DNA of 42,651 bases, from NCBI RefSeq assembly GCF_004358675.1, contig NZ_SMZO01000025.1:12014-54664 (forward strand), given 5' to 3'. The position numbers were made by a program, and so were the translations under genes. The notes under the pieces are model-generated. The model had not been told where the DNA came from and searched no databases. It saw nothing but the letters and a program-made list of their open reading frames with translations. The first letter of the stretch is position 1, and every line of letters begins with the position of its first letter. The stretch is from Meridianimarinicoccus aquatilis. Lineage in GTDB: Bacteria > Pseudomonadota > Alphaproteobacteria > Rhodobacterales > Rhodobacteraceae. Positions 1 through 8,483 of the stretch are shown one piece after another.

Positions 1-2
1 GC

Positions 3-569
3 CAGCACCGCGGGCATATTGACGCCGCTGCACACGCACGGCGCACCGGCCCGCTGGCCGCACAAGAAGATCTGATAGGGCGGTTGGGCGCGCGACTGGG
101 CAGCACCGGCGTGACGCGGTTGCACCCCGGCGACAGCCATATTCCAGAGAAAACGGCGATTACGCTGACCGCAGGCTGGTCGCAAGCGGCGCAGGACTGG
201 CCCCCGGCCCCAACCCCGCGCCCGGTGCTGGTTTGGCAAGCCGAGCAGATCACACCAGTAACCGCAGCCTCCCCCACTCTGGATGCAGAGAACATTCAAA
301 CCCTTGCACCCCACCAGGATTACAGGGTGCCAAACGTGCTCAGGCCGCCGCCTGCGTGGTTCCGCTGGCGCAGACAAGACCATGCCTGCCTTGAGGTTAT
401 CGGCCCCGAACGTATCGCACCAGAATGGTGGTTTGACGACCCGCTGTGGCGCAACGGCGTGCGGGATTATTGGCAAGTCACAACCGGCAGCGGGGCGCGG
501 TTATGGCTGTATTACGCGCATGGCGCGGCGATACCGGGCGGCTGGTTCTGTCAGGGCGCCTTTGCCTGA
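3..569 (+). CDS. imuB: ImuB-like Y-family DNA polymerase, C-terminal part (5' end outside window)
   Basis: The frame is open from the first bases of the window to the stop at 567–569, so only the last ~188 residues are present. The C-terminus has the pattern of ImuB proteins: an LGARLG…VTRL..GDSHIPE stretch, then FRWRR, GPERIAPEWW, RDYW and a terminal GGWFCQGAFA. ImuB is the catalytically inactive Y-family homologue that acts with ImuA and DnaE2 in SOS-induced mutagenic translesion synthesis, bridging DnaE2 to the beta clamp. The polymerase-fold part lies upstream of the window. No dnaE2 follows; the next gene is a DUF2794 gene. Assignment rests on recognising the C-terminal domain only. Confidence 0.85.
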   Translation, partial: QHRGHIDAAAHARRTGPLAAQEDLIGRLGARLGSTGVTRLHPGDSHIPEKTAITLTAGWSQAAQDWPPAPTPRPVLVWQAEQITPVTAASPTLDAENIQTLAPHQDYRVPNVLRPPPAWFRWRRQDHACLEVIGPERIAPEWWFDDPLWRNGVRDYWQVTTGSGARLWLYYAHGAAIPGGWFCQGAFA

Positions 570-654
570 AACGCAATATCGCCTGAACGGCATACACACC
601 CCGCAAAAATCCAGCAGATTTCAAAGATGATGCGGGATCAAGATCAAGGACACA

Positions 655-679
655 GCGGGCGGCGTCCTCTTCCGCCCGC
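655..679 (+). terminator. Hairpin downstream of imuB, possible terminator
   Basis: A GC-only 8-bp perfect stem (GCGGGCGG with CCGCCCGC) encloses a 9-nt loop, about 85 nt after the imuB stop. It is followed by only a few scattered T residues, so factor-independent termination is likely inefficient. Confidence 0.45.
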
Positions 680-730
680 CGTCATATCTTGCCAAGTCAC
701 CGCAAGGTGATCCCAGTTTACCCCCCCAAC

Positions 731-773
731 CCCCGGCGCCGCAAATGTGGGGGCAATTGATATGGCGCCGGGG
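731..773. repeat. Perfect 10-bp inverted repeat in the imuB–DUF2794 intergenic region
   Basis: CCCCGGCGCC at 731–740 and its exact reverse complement GGCGCCGGGG at 764–773 flank a 23-nt spacer. The gene-free stretch 570–942 holds this repeat and the hairpin at 655–679; no RNA gene or other ORF is convincing there. It could be a regulatory stem upstream of the DUF2794 gene or a dyad operator. Confidence 0.5.
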
Positions 774-942
774 TATGACGCAACGCGCCACAAACCATCA
801 ATAGCAGAATTAACTAATGAATATCAGGGGCTTCCGAGGTCTAAATGCCAATGTTTAGACACAGCTTTTCAGCAAAAACCGGCTATCTTGCAAGCCTCTG
901 GAAGTGCTTGATTTCACCTCTGGACGGCCCCACACTCAGGGC

Positions 943-1287
943 ATGACAATGCAACCGCCCTCCATGTCTCCCTCGCCCGGATCCACCCCTGAACAGGTGT
1001 CTTTTCACCGAACAGAACTGTCTGTGATCCTTACGCTTTATGGCCGCATGGTCGCTGCTGGCGAATGGCGGGACTATGGTATTTCCTGCCTGAAAGACCG
1101 CGCCGTATTTTCTGTATTCCGCCGCACGGCCGAAAACCCGATCTATCGAATCGAGAAGACTCCAAAGTTGAGAAACCGGCAGGGCATGTACGCAGTAATC
1201 GCAATGGACGGCCAGATCCTGCGCCGCGGGCATGATCTGCGCACCGTCATGCGGGTGCTGGAGCGTAAACTGATCAGGCCCGTCTAA
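943..1287 (+). CDS. DUF2794 family protein
   Basis: The 114-residue product carries the DUF2794 signature: an FHRTELSVILTLYGRMVAAGEWRDY-like core, then RAVFSVFRR, YRIEKTPKL, and a C-terminal stretch including ILRRGHDL. The family is small, cytosolic, widespread in alphaproteobacteria and has no assigned function. I start at ATG 943, which follows an AGGG sequence; a GTG at 904 in the same frame would add 13 poorly conserved-looking residues. It is convergent with the NlpC/P60 gene, with about 27 bp between stops. Confidence 0.85.
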   Translation: MTMQPPSMSPSPGSTPEQVSFHRTELSVILTLYGRMVAAGEWRDYGISCLKDRAVFSVFRRTAENPIYRIEKTPKLRNRQGMYAVIAMDGQILRRGHDLRTVMRVLERKLIRPV

Positions 1288-1314
1288 CGAACCACCTGTA
1301 GCAGAACCCGGCTA

Positions 1315-2079
1315 TCAGCCCAAGCGACGGCGCCCCGTGACGGCCCCACCGCCTTGCCCCGAAATGCGCCGGATCGCATCTTCCGCCCCTTCATAGACAA
1401 CAGCCATGTGATGAGCGTTGGCATGGATCAGCGTCGCATCATCAATCGCCATCGCCACGTGGCCGCGCCAAAATACGAGATCCCCCCTTGCCAGAGGCGC
1501 ATCTGCCGCAACCGGGTTTCCTGCGGTTTCTTGCTGTTGGCCGCTATCACCCGGGCAGGCAATGCCGCAGGCAAGGCACGCGGCTTGCACCAGACCTGAG
1601 CAATCCAAACCCAGCCTGCTGTTTCCACCCCACAAATAGGGCGTACCCAAGAACAGATCCGCCACAGCAACCGGGTCTGAAAACCGCCGCCGTATCGGCG
1701 CAATGTGGGCCATCGGAACGAAATATCCCGCATGCGTCCGGCCAAAACTGCCCGCTTCCGCAACCACGGCAAGCTCGGCACCAAGGGACAGACTGGCAAG
1801 GTCGGGCGATTTGATGTCGGGTGACGTGTACAGATGCGTGGCAAGCGACGTGACATGATGCGTGGCCGCGACGGCTGCGCCAAGATCATCGGCGCGGACA
1901 AAACCCGTGTACCCATCACGACGGGCAGAAATTTGCCGCCACTCACCATGACTGCCAGTCACGTCGACGACAGCGCCATACAGGATCTGACGCTGACGCG
2001 CGCCCTCAGGTTTGTCTAAAATATCCACGACCGGTACGACGGCCTGTGCCACGGGGTGTGTCTGGGTCTGTCCGGTCAT
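1315..2079 (-). CDS. NlpC/P60 family peptidoglycan endopeptidase with N-terminal SH3-like domains
   Basis: The 254-residue protein has an N-terminal half with bacterial SH3-like repeats (about residues 12–130) and a C-terminal NlpC/P60 cysteine peptidase domain. The expected catalytic residues are visible: Cys160 in LDCSGL, His207 in RGHVAM and His219 in LIHANAHH. Such enzymes cleave within peptide stems, typically on D-Glu–diamino acid bonds, in muropeptides. No signal peptide is apparent, which fits a cytoplasmic dipeptidyl-peptidase VI-like recycling role. The gene lies 37 bp downstream of the M17 aminopeptidase on the same strand, suggesting an operon for degrading peptides. Confidence 0.9.
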   Translation of the reverse strand: MTGQTQTHPVAQAVVPVVDILDKPEGARQRQILYGAVVDVTGSHGEWRQISARRDGYTGFVRADDLGAAVAATHHVTSLATHLYTSPDIKSPDLASLSLGAELAVVAEAGSFGRTHAGYFVPMAHIAPIRRRFSDPVAVADLFLGTPYLWGGNSRLGLDCSGLVQAACLACGIACPGDSGQQQETAGNPVAADAPLARGDLVFWRGHVAMAIDDATLIHANAHHMAVVYEGAEDAIRRISGQGGGAVTGRRRLG

Positions 2080-2116
2080 CGCATTCGCCTGTCATGAGCT
2101 ATGCAGCGTGCCTACC

Positions 2117-3511
2117 TCATGCACCGCCGGCGTCAAGCAGCCCCGGCAGCGCATGCAAGATTGCGCGCACGCCTTGCCCCGCGCCCCCCTTGGGCCGCGC
2201 AGGTGCCGGGCTGGGCTGCCAGCCATAGATATCGAAATGAACGTAGCGCGGCGTATCAGTCACGAACCGGTTCAGAAACAACGCCGCCGTGATCGATCCC
2301 GCGAAGCCGCCGCTTGGCGCATTGTCCAAATCAGCAATGCCCGGCTCTAGCATCGGTTCATAAGGCGCATGCAAGGGCATTTGCCAAACCGGATCACGGA
2401 TCACGGACCCAGCTGCCGCAAGCGCTGATGCGGTGCCCGCGTCATGGGTAAAGAAGGGTGCGATATCCGGGCCAACGGCAACGCGTGCGGCCCCTGTCAG
2501 CGTCGCCATGGACACCATAAGGTCTGGCGGCGTCTCATCCGCCAGTGCCAGTGCATCGGCAAGAACCAGCCGACCTTCGGCATCGGTATTATTGATCTCA
2601 ACGCTGAGTCCCTTGCGCGAGCGCAAAATGTCGCCGGGCCGAAACGCAGATCCGGACACCGCGTTTTCTACGGCGGGAATCAACACACGTAGTTTGAAAG
2701 GCAATTTCAGCGACATGATCGCGTGGGCAAGCCCAAGCACCGCTGCCGCTCCGCCCATATCTTTTTTCATAAGGCCCATGGACCCGCCTGGCTTCAGGTT
2801 CAGTCCGCCCGTATCAAAACAGACCCCTTTGCCAACCAGAGTCAGCGTCGGCCCCGCGCTTCCCCAGGACATATCAATCAACCGCGGCTCTCGCGGCGAC
2901 GCGCGCCCCACCGCGTGGATCATCGGGAAACCTGCTGTCAGAAGATCATCCCCCTTGGTCACATCAATCTGCGCACCATGGTCCCCCGCCAGATCCCGGG
3001 CGGCTTGTTCCAACTCGTCCGGCCCCATGTCGTTGGAGGGCGTGTTGATCAGATCGCGCGTCAGCGCCTCACCTGCGGCCATGGCTTCGACCCGAGCAGC
3101 ATCGACACCTTCGGGGGCGATCAACTGCGCAATCTTGCGAGGGCCACCGGCATACTGCGTGAACCGGTAGCCCGCCAACAGCCAACCCAGCGCCTGCTCT
3201 GCAGCATCTTCACTATTCTGGGTTCCGGACAGCCGCCAAGGCCCCTCCGGCAACTGCCCGACTGCAGCCGCGACCGCAAAGCGCGTTCGGGCTTGCGCCG
3301 TACGATCACCCAGACCAAAGGCAGCCCCTGAAACCTCGCCAGTCTCTCCGGGCAACAGACACAGCGCCCCAGCGGTCGCTGAAAACCCCGAGGCCTCAAC
3401 CCAAGTCTGCTGTGCCTTTGGCAAACTGTCACGCCAGCGGGACAAGTCATCCGGCGCCACAAGGTGCAGAACGCGCGCATCTGGCGTGTCGGGAACGAAG
3501 GTCACAGGCAT
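2117..3511 (-). CDS. M17 family leucyl aminopeptidase
   Basis: The 464-residue product is a cytosol aminopeptidase of family M17, which removes N-terminal residues using two metal ions. Metal-binding and catalytic residues are all visible by comparison with PepA: Lys228 and Asp233 in GKGVCFDTGG, Lys240, Asp251 in MKKDMGGAA, and the family signature NTDAEGRL with Asp310, Glu312 and Arg314. The start ATG is preceded by AAAGGATCT at good spacing. It leads an apparent two-gene operon with the NlpC/P60 gene. Family members of this slightly short type are common in Rhodobacteraceae; substrate preference cannot be read from the sequence. Confidence 0.95.
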   Translation of the reverse strand: MPVTFVPDTPDARVLHLVAPDDLSRWRDSLPKAQQTWVEASGFSATAGALCLLPGETGEVSGAAFGLGDRTAQARTRFAVAAAVGQLPEGPWRLSGTQNSEDAAEQALGWLLAGYRFTQYAGGPRKIAQLIAPEGVDAARVEAMAAGEALTRDLINTPSNDMGPDELEQAARDLAGDHGAQIDVTKGDDLLTAGFPMIHAVGRASPREPRLIDMSWGSAGPTLTLVGKGVCFDTGGLNLKPGGSMGLMKKDMGGAAAVLGLAHAIMSLKLPFKLRVLIPAVENAVSGSAFRPGDILRSRKGLSVEINNTDAEGRLVLADALALADETPPDLMVSMATLTGAARVAVGPDIAPFFTHDAGTASALAAAGSVIRDPVWQMPLHAPYEPMLEPGIADLDNAPSGGFAGSITAALFLNRFVTDTPRYVHFDIYGWQPSPAPARPKGGAGQGVRAILHALPGLLDAGGA

Positions 3512-3616
3512 GGAGATCCTTTCAAGCGGAACGGAAGTACCACCCGACCCTAGGCCCCGGCATTGCTGCCGAAAAGAGGGCGCACAGCTATTTTACGTCA
3601 CGAACGGTCCGACACA

Positions 3617-3991
3617 CTAAACAGTGTGATATTGTGGGTCCCAAACGGCAGAAAGCGATCTATCTCCCACGCGCGATAGGCGCGACAAGGTCGCTTGCAG
3701 GGCGGGAACATCAGTTCGGCGCGCGCAAATGCTAACGCTACCTGCAACATGCGCGAGCTTTGGCAGCCCGATTCTCGCACATAAGGCAACCATACCATCG
3801 GCCAAATCAGCGATGGCCTCTAGATCATCTGCCCGGTGTGCCCGGCCGATCCTCGCAAGTGAAAGCGCAAGATCCTCCATCGCGTCACAGATCAACCTGT
3901 CCGCCTCGCGATCGCCATGATCCCGATACAATCGCATCAACCTCACTGCGTCGACTCCGACTGTTTCATCAAACTCCAGAACACGCATCAT
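3617..3991 (-). CDS. Small conserved-looking protein of unknown function
   Basis: The 124-residue product is predicted to be mostly helical, with no signal peptide or membrane segment. Its C-terminal half (LPKLAHVAGSV…RTDVPALQATLSRLSRVGDRSL) has a rhythm reminiscent of a four-helix bundle, and a histidine-phosphotransfer-like fold is conceivable, but I cannot assign a family. ATG 3991 is preferred because AAGGGG lies 5 nt upstream; a GTG two codons earlier also exists. It sits upstream of the aminopeptidase (106 bp gap) on the same strand and is divergent from the carbonic anhydrase. Confidence 0.65.
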   Translation of the reverse strand: MMRVLEFDETVGVDAVRLMRLYRDHGDREADRLICDAMEDLALSLARIGRAHRADDLEAIADLADGMVALCARIGLPKLAHVAGSVSICARRTDVPALQATLSRLSRVGDRSLSAVWDPQYHTV

Positions 3992-4120
3992 GCTCACCCC
4001 TTACTAGAAAACGGGTGCCCCCGCCGACAGTGACCATAGAAAGGGCAGATTGAACAAAACCTTGCCCCTGCGGCGAAAACTGCCTCGAATTAAAATCTGT
4101 TTGCGCGTATCCCTTGATCT

Positions 4121-4792
4121 ATGAATAGCAAAGTTACCGTTCCGTACCTGACCAAACCCCTGCCCGGCTACCTGCTACAGCGGTATCGTGGCTGGAAGGC
4201 TGTCGACTATTCCGAAAACCAGGTTTGGTACCGCCGCCTGGCCACGGAAGGACAGAGGCCACGCTGCATGGTGATCAGTTGTTGCGACAGCCGGGTCCAT
4301 GTCACACAATTGTTCGGCGCGGGGCCGGGCGAGTTCTTTATGCATAGAAATATCGCAAATCTTGTCCCGCCTTATGCGCCCGACACGGACCACCACGGCA
4401 CATCCGCGGCTGTGGAATATGCCGTCAACGTTCTGAAAGTGACCAACCTTATCGTGATGGGGCACTCGATGTGCGGCGGCGTCGAAGGCTGCCGGACCAT
4501 GTGCAGCGGACATGCGCCAGAGCTCGAAAAGCCGGAAAGTTTCGTTGGGCGTTGGTTGGATATCCTCCGTCCGGGGTACGAACGGGTGAAAGACATCGAA
4601 ACGCCTGAAGCACAGCAAACAGCCCTGGAACAGCAAACTGTTCTGGTATCCCTTGAGAACCTGAGCACATTTCCCTTTGTCCGCGACGCTGTCGAGAATG
4701 GCAATCTCAGCCTTCACGGGGTCTGGGTCGATATCGCATCAGGTGAATTGCAGGTGCTCGACAACGCCACGCAGAATTTTACCACAGTTTGA
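4121..4792 (+). CDS. Beta-class carbonic anhydrase
   Basis: This 223-residue protein is a zinc-dependent beta-carbonic anhydrase that interconverts CO2 and bicarbonate. The zinc and catalytic residues are all present: Cys54, Asp56 and Arg58 in ISCCDSRV, and His115 and Cys118 in GHSMCGG. A conserved RNIAN stretch follows the first motif. Length is typical of the family. There is no signal peptide, so it acts in the cytoplasm. The ribosome-binding site is weak, but no better in-frame start exists before the conserved region. It converges with the beta-barrel-like gene, with only a 5-bp gap. Confidence 0.96.
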   Translation: MNSKVTVPYLTKPLPGYLLQRYRGWKAVDYSENQVWYRRLATEGQRPRCMVISCCDSRVHVTQLFGAGPGEFFMHRNIANLVPPYAPDTDHHGTSAAVEYAVNVLKVTNLIVMGHSMCGGVEGCRTMCSGHAPELEKPESFVGRWLDILRPGYERVKDIETPEAQQTALEQQTVLVSLENLSTFPFVRDAVENGNLSLHGVWVDIASGELQVLDNATQNFTTV

Positions 4793-4797
4793 CGCGC

Positions 4798-5418
4798 TCA
4801 GCGGGGGCTGTTTCCCAAGGGCATACGGAGCCCTAAAAGCACAGCATTCGACCCTGTGCGCGCGTCAAATGTCTCCCACGCATGGGATCGGTGATGCAGT
4901 CGCAGATACGGCCGCACATGTGTGTCGTCATTGCCGAATTCTAGCTCGAAAAACCAATGGGCCAGCAATTCGGTGCTCTCACCGGTGCGCGCGATTTCGG
5001 TCTTGGACGGTTCGGTCGCATACGACAAGCCAAGACCATAGGCCAGCGACGGCAGCGCAACATGGCGCGGGCGCGGGGTCCGCAGGAATATTGGTGTCGT
5101 GATTTCGAAATGGGTCTGCTCGCCAAAATGCCGAAGCGCCTGAAGTTCGGCCCCAATGAACCCGAACCGGCCCAGCGACCATTCATGCCCTGCATTTGCC
5201 CCAACTTGAGTGGCATCGCGCCAACGAACCGCGCCCCAGTTGTCGAACAATTCGCCCCATTCATTGTCAGTCATCTGCCCGGCGAAAACAGAGACATAGC
5301 CGCGCCCATCCGCAAGAGCGCTGACAGGAAGGGTCGCGCTGAAAGCCAGCGCGACCAAGGCAAGTTTAGCCTTTCTTAAGTACCCTGTTCCCCAGAGTTT
5401 CGGCGATCTGCACCGCAT
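4798..5418 (-). CDS. Exported beta-barrel-like outer-membrane protein, possibly PagL/acyloxyacyl-hydrolase-like
   Basis: From ATG 5418 the product is 206 residues, with a hydrophobic signal segment (LALVALAFSATLPVSALA) and a likely cleavage before ADG. The mature part alternates hydrophobic and polar residues and is rich in Tyr, Trp and Gly, like a small outer-membrane barrel. Near the C-terminus, VRPYLRLHHRSHAWE contains an H-x-S pattern that recalls the active site of lipid A 3-O-deacylase PagL; the spacing to a catalytic Glu does not match well, so function is only suggested. The start overlaps the 3' end of asd by about 50 bp, and GAAAGGGGG upstream supports it. Confidence 0.7.
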   Translation of the reverse strand: MRCRSPKLWGTGYLRKAKLALVALAFSATLPVSALADGRGYVSVFAGQMTDNEWGELFDNWGAVRWRDATQVGANAGHEWSLGRFGFIGAELQALRHFGEQTHFEITTPIFLRTPRPRHVALPSLAYGLGLSYATEPSKTEIARTGESTELLAHWFFELEFGNDDTHVRPYLRLHHRSHAWETFDARTGSNAVLLGLRMPLGNSPR

Positions 5419-6388
5419 TGAGGGCCGCCCCCTTTCGCAGGTTGTCACTCACGCACCACAGGTTAATCCCGTTGTCGATCGTGCTGTCCTGGCGGATCCG
5501 GCTGATGAAAGTCGCATAATCGCCGACGCATTCGATCGGAGTTGTGTATCCTCCGGGCTCGCGCTTATCGACGACCATGATGCCAGGCGCCTCCCTAAGG
5601 ATATCTCGCGCTTCCTCTTCGTCCAGATGATCTTCGAATTCGATGTTGATCGCTTCTGAATGACCCACGAAAACCGGAACCCGAACGCAGGTCGCCGTGA
5701 CCTTGATCGACTTGTCCATAATCTTCTTGGTTTCAGCGACCATTTTCCATTCTTCCTTGGTCGATCCGTCCTCAAGGAACACGTCGATCTGCGGAATCAC
5801 GTTGAAGGCGATCTGCTTCTGGAACTTGTTGGGCGGAACCTCCGTTACCGGATTATAGATGGACTTTGTCTGGTCCCAAAGTTCATCCATGCCCTCTTTG
5901 CCCGCGCCTGACACGGACTGGTAGGTGGACACAACGACCCGCTTGATCCGCGCACGGTCATGCAGCGGCTTCAGCGCGACAACCATTTGTGCAGTCGAAC
6001 AGTTCGGGTTCGCGATAATGTTCTTGGCCGAATACCCGACAATCGCGTCGGCATTCACCTCGGGAACGATCAGTGGCACCTGCGGGTCGTACCGGTACAG
6101 CGACGAGTTATCGATGACGACACAGCCGGTTTTGGCGGCCTTCGGCGCATAGATTTTGGTCGCTTCCGATCCCACAGCGAACAAAGCCATGTCCCAACCG
6201 GTGAAATCAAATGTGTCAAGATCCTGCGTCGTGAGTGTTTTATCGCCAAAGCTCACTTCGGTTCCCAGCGATTTGCGCGAGGCAAGCACTGCGATTTTGT
6301 CCACGGGGAACTGACGTTCCGCGAGGATATTGAGCATTTCGCGGCCCACATTACCTGTGGCACCTACGACGACGACGTTATAGCCCAT
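5366..6388 (-). CDS. asd: Aspartate-semialdehyde dehydrogenase
   Basis: The 340-residue enzyme reduces aspartyl phosphate to aspartate semialdehyde with NADPH, the branch point to lysine/diaminopimelate, threonine and methionine. An N-terminal Rossmann motif (VVVVGATGNVGREML, residues 4–18) binds the cofactor, and the catalytic cysteine is Cys130 in NPNCSTAQM. A later RVPVFVGHSE stretch carries the active-site histidine. The start at 6388 is chosen because the Rossmann strand begins immediately and AAAGGAG lies upstream; an in-frame ATG at 6433 would add 15 unrelated-looking residues. The following gene overlaps its 3' end. Confidence 0.97.
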   Translation of the reverse strand: MGYNVVVVGATGNVGREMLNILAERQFPVDKIAVLASRKSLGTEVSFGDKTLTTQDLDTFDFTGWDMALFAVGSEATKIYAPKAAKTGCVVIDNSSLYRYDPQVPLIVPEVNADAIVGYSAKNIIANPNCSTAQMVVALKPLHDRARIKRVVVSTYQSVSGAGKEGMDELWDQTKSIYNPVTEVPPNKFQKQIAFNVIPQIDVFLEDGSTKEEWKMVAETKKIMDKSIKVTATCVRVPVFVGHSEAINIEFEDHLDEEEARDILREAPGIMVVDKREPGGYTTPIECVGDYATFISRIRQDSTIDNGINLWCVSDNLRKGAALNAVQIAETLGNRVLKKG

Positions 6389-6471
6389 TGGCCGGGTCTC
6401 CTTTGTCTGCGACGCACGCCACATAACCGACATGCGTACCGCGCGAAAGGGGGGTGTCGCGCTATCGCTTG

Positions 6472-7620
6472 TCAGGCTGCTGGATAGGGCAGTTTGGGCA
6501 ACACAAGGTCTGGCACGACGCGAACCGTGCCATCTGCGCCGGTTTCGACCCTCGGATAGTAGACCTGATCGAGGTAATTCATGAACACGTCCCTGAGGGG
6601 CGCATCAAATGCGAGCATGTCAATTCGCGCAAATATGTCTGCGAGATGTTCGGCACTGTCCGCAGGAGCGACCAAGCCCTCTATCCGGAAAAACGCCTGC
6701 CCCAGAACGATCACAGGTTTGTCGAAAAAGAACGCCTGTAGTCCGACAGAGGAATTCAGTGTTACGACCGCGCGCGATGCCGCGACCTGTTCAAAGGTGT
6801 CCGTTGCGTTATCAACGACGACCCGCGGCCCATGCTTGTCCGTGATCCGGGCCAAAGCTTCCGTCAGGGATATCTTGGAAGATGGGTGCTCTTTAAAACG
6901 CAGATGCCACCCATCGGGAAGCGCGGCCACGGCAGACGATACGGCGTCAAGAAACCCATCAAGGGTCTGAACCCAGCCAGAGAACTGAGTGATTTGAGTG
7001 TCATCCGGAACTTGAAGCGGACAAAAGACAAAGGGGCTATCGGCCAAGCCTTCACGCCCTTTTCCTTGCGTGACATCGGACCTCTTAGGGGCGCGGGCAA
7101 CCAATTTCGGCGCCATGTCGCGCCAGCTTGCGCCCTGCCGCTGGGGGATTTCAGCGGCCCAATCACGATAGAAGTGCGGCTCTCGCGGGATGCTTCCGGT
7201 TTGATTGACCCCGACAGGATCCACGGTGATCCGGCCCGGCAGTGGCGCACGCTCAAGATAAAGGCACGGGCGGCCCGCATCACGGGCGGCCGCCATAAAC
7301 GCAGCCCGTGTGCCTGTGATCCCGTTCCAAGCAACGGCAACTGAACGCGGCATTGTTTCAAAGCGGTGCCGGAACGCATTGTACTGATGCGCATAAAGCC
7401 GCCGCTTCAGTGCGCGGTGCAGTCCGCTTTTGGGTTGCTTTCTCGCCGTTTCAAGCGATTCAGCCGCGCGCCGGGCCGTTTCCGGATACCCGGAAAGGCG
7501 TAGTGATCCTGCCGACATATGTTGTATCGGCCCGCCAATTTCCGCGACAGCATCCAAAAGCGCGTCAGGCTCTTTTCGGCCGTACCGCAAAACAACGTAG
7601 TGTCCGGGGCCTTCGTTCAT
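6472..7620 (-). CDS. Capsule polysaccharide biosynthesis family protein (KpsC/KpsS-like)
   Basis: The 382-residue product resembles the capsule-synthesis family that includes the Kdo transferases KpsC and KpsS. Visible family features are an N-terminal region ending in AVAWNGITGTRAAFM, a central FVFCPLQVPDDTQI stretch, LRFKEHPSS, and a C-terminal VTLNSSVGLQAFFFDKPVIVLG nucleotide-sugar-binding-type segment. The role would be glycosyl transfer onto a surface glycan from the cytoplasmic side. It starts 5 bp after the universal stress protein gene and so appears to be the last gene of a sulP–usp–capsule-like run, away from any visible polysaccharide cluster. Substrate is unknown. Confidence 0.8.
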   Translation of the reverse strand: MNEGPGHYVVLRYGRKEPDALLDAVAEIGGPIQHMSAGSLRLSGYPETARRAAESLETARKQPKSGLHRALKRRLYAHQYNAFRHRFETMPRSVAVAWNGITGTRAAFMAAARDAGRPCLYLERAPLPGRITVDPVGVNQTGSIPREPHFYRDWAAEIPQRQGASWRDMAPKLVARAPKRSDVTQGKGREGLADSPFVFCPLQVPDDTQITQFSGWVQTLDGFLDAVSSAVAALPDGWHLRFKEHPSSKISLTEALARITDKHGPRVVVDNATDTFEQVAASRAVVTLNSSVGLQAFFFDKPVIVLGQAFFRIEGLVAPADSAEHLADIFARIDMLAFDAPLRDVFMNYLDQVYYPRVETGADGTVRVVPDLVLPKLPYPAA

Positions 7621-7625
7621 TACGG

Positions 7626-8474
7626 TCAGCGGAACAGCAGGATCGGCACCTGACAGGACCGGACCAACTCTGTTGTGGTTGAGCCAATGATAAGGCTGCG
7701 AATCCGCGTGTGGTTGAATGCCCCCATGACAACCAGATCAGCGTCACCCGCCGTGACCCGCTTGGAAATAACCTCGTCAGCTTGCCCCGGCAAAATGTCG
7801 ATTTCCACTTCAAACCCACCGCCACTTAAGAGGGCTGCGGCGCCTTCCAGTTTGCGGCGAACGTCAGGGGTGTCATTTCCAACCGAAAGGACGGTCATCG
7901 CGCGCCCAGCCAAAAGTGGACTGCGCGCAACGTATTCCACTGCCTTCATCGCACTTGCACCGCCGTCAAAGGCGATCAGAACGCGCTTGATCGGCCGGAA
8001 ATTGCGAGAGCACACCAAGATGGGTTTCTTTGTCGAACGCGCAACACGCTCAAGGTTCGACCCGAGATGCAGCTTGGCAAAATCGGCCGCCTCTCCACGC
8101 TTGCCAATCAAAACAAGTTCGGCGTTTTCTTCCATCTCATGCAGTGTTTCCACGAGATCGCCGTTACGCAGCCTTGTTTCAACAAGATCGACGCGCTGTG
8201 CTTCGATCCGCGCTTTGGCATCCTCAAGGATCGCACGGCCACGCTTCTGCGCCAACCGTGCCTTGGCTTTGTCGAGCTCTGCCAATTCCTCTAGCAGGGC
8301 AGTGCGAGCACCAAGACCAATGTTCCCGCTTAAATCGGCCTTTACGCCTTGCCGATGGCCAAGAATATGAGCAACCGTGACCGAGCTGGACAGCCTGGTC
8401 GCCGCCCAAGCCGCATGGTCACAGACGCTTTCAGAATAGGTGGAGCCATCCACCAGCGCGATCAGTTCGGACAT
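7626..8474 (-). CDS. Tandem-domain universal stress protein
   Basis: The 282-residue protein contains two UspA-type domains. The first runs from MSELIALVDGS to about residue 145 and ends with IGKRG…LGSNLERVAR; the second begins at RVLIAFDGGASAMKAVEY and ends with VVMGAFNH…IIGSTTTELV. The G-x2-G-x9/10-G-S/T type motifs suggest ATP or another nucleotide may bind. Such proteins are usually cytoplasmic and induced under starvation or ion stress. It begins 9 bp after sulP and ends 5 bp before the capsule-like gene, so co-transcription is likely; Usp proteins next to SulP transporters are a common pairing. Confidence 0.93.
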   Translation of the reverse strand: MSELIALVDGSTYSESVCDHAAWAATRLSSSVTVAHILGHRQGVKADLSGNIGLGARTALLEELAELDKAKARLAQKRGRAILEDAKARIEAQRVDLVETRLRNGDLVETLHEMEENAELVLIGKRGEAADFAKLHLGSNLERVARSTKKPILVCSRNFRPIKRVLIAFDGGASAMKAVEYVARSPLLAGRAMTVLSVGNDTPDVRRKLEGAAALLSGGGFEVEIDILPGQADEVISKRVTAGDADLVVMGAFNHTRIRSLIIGSTTTELVRSCQVPILLFR

Positions 8475-8483
8475 GGGAACTCC

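Noticed and set aside
2433-3331. Long plus-strand frames opposite the M17 aminopeptidase
   Set aside because: They are antisense shadows of a strongly conserved gene in a GC-rich region, with basic, Arg/Ser-rich translations.
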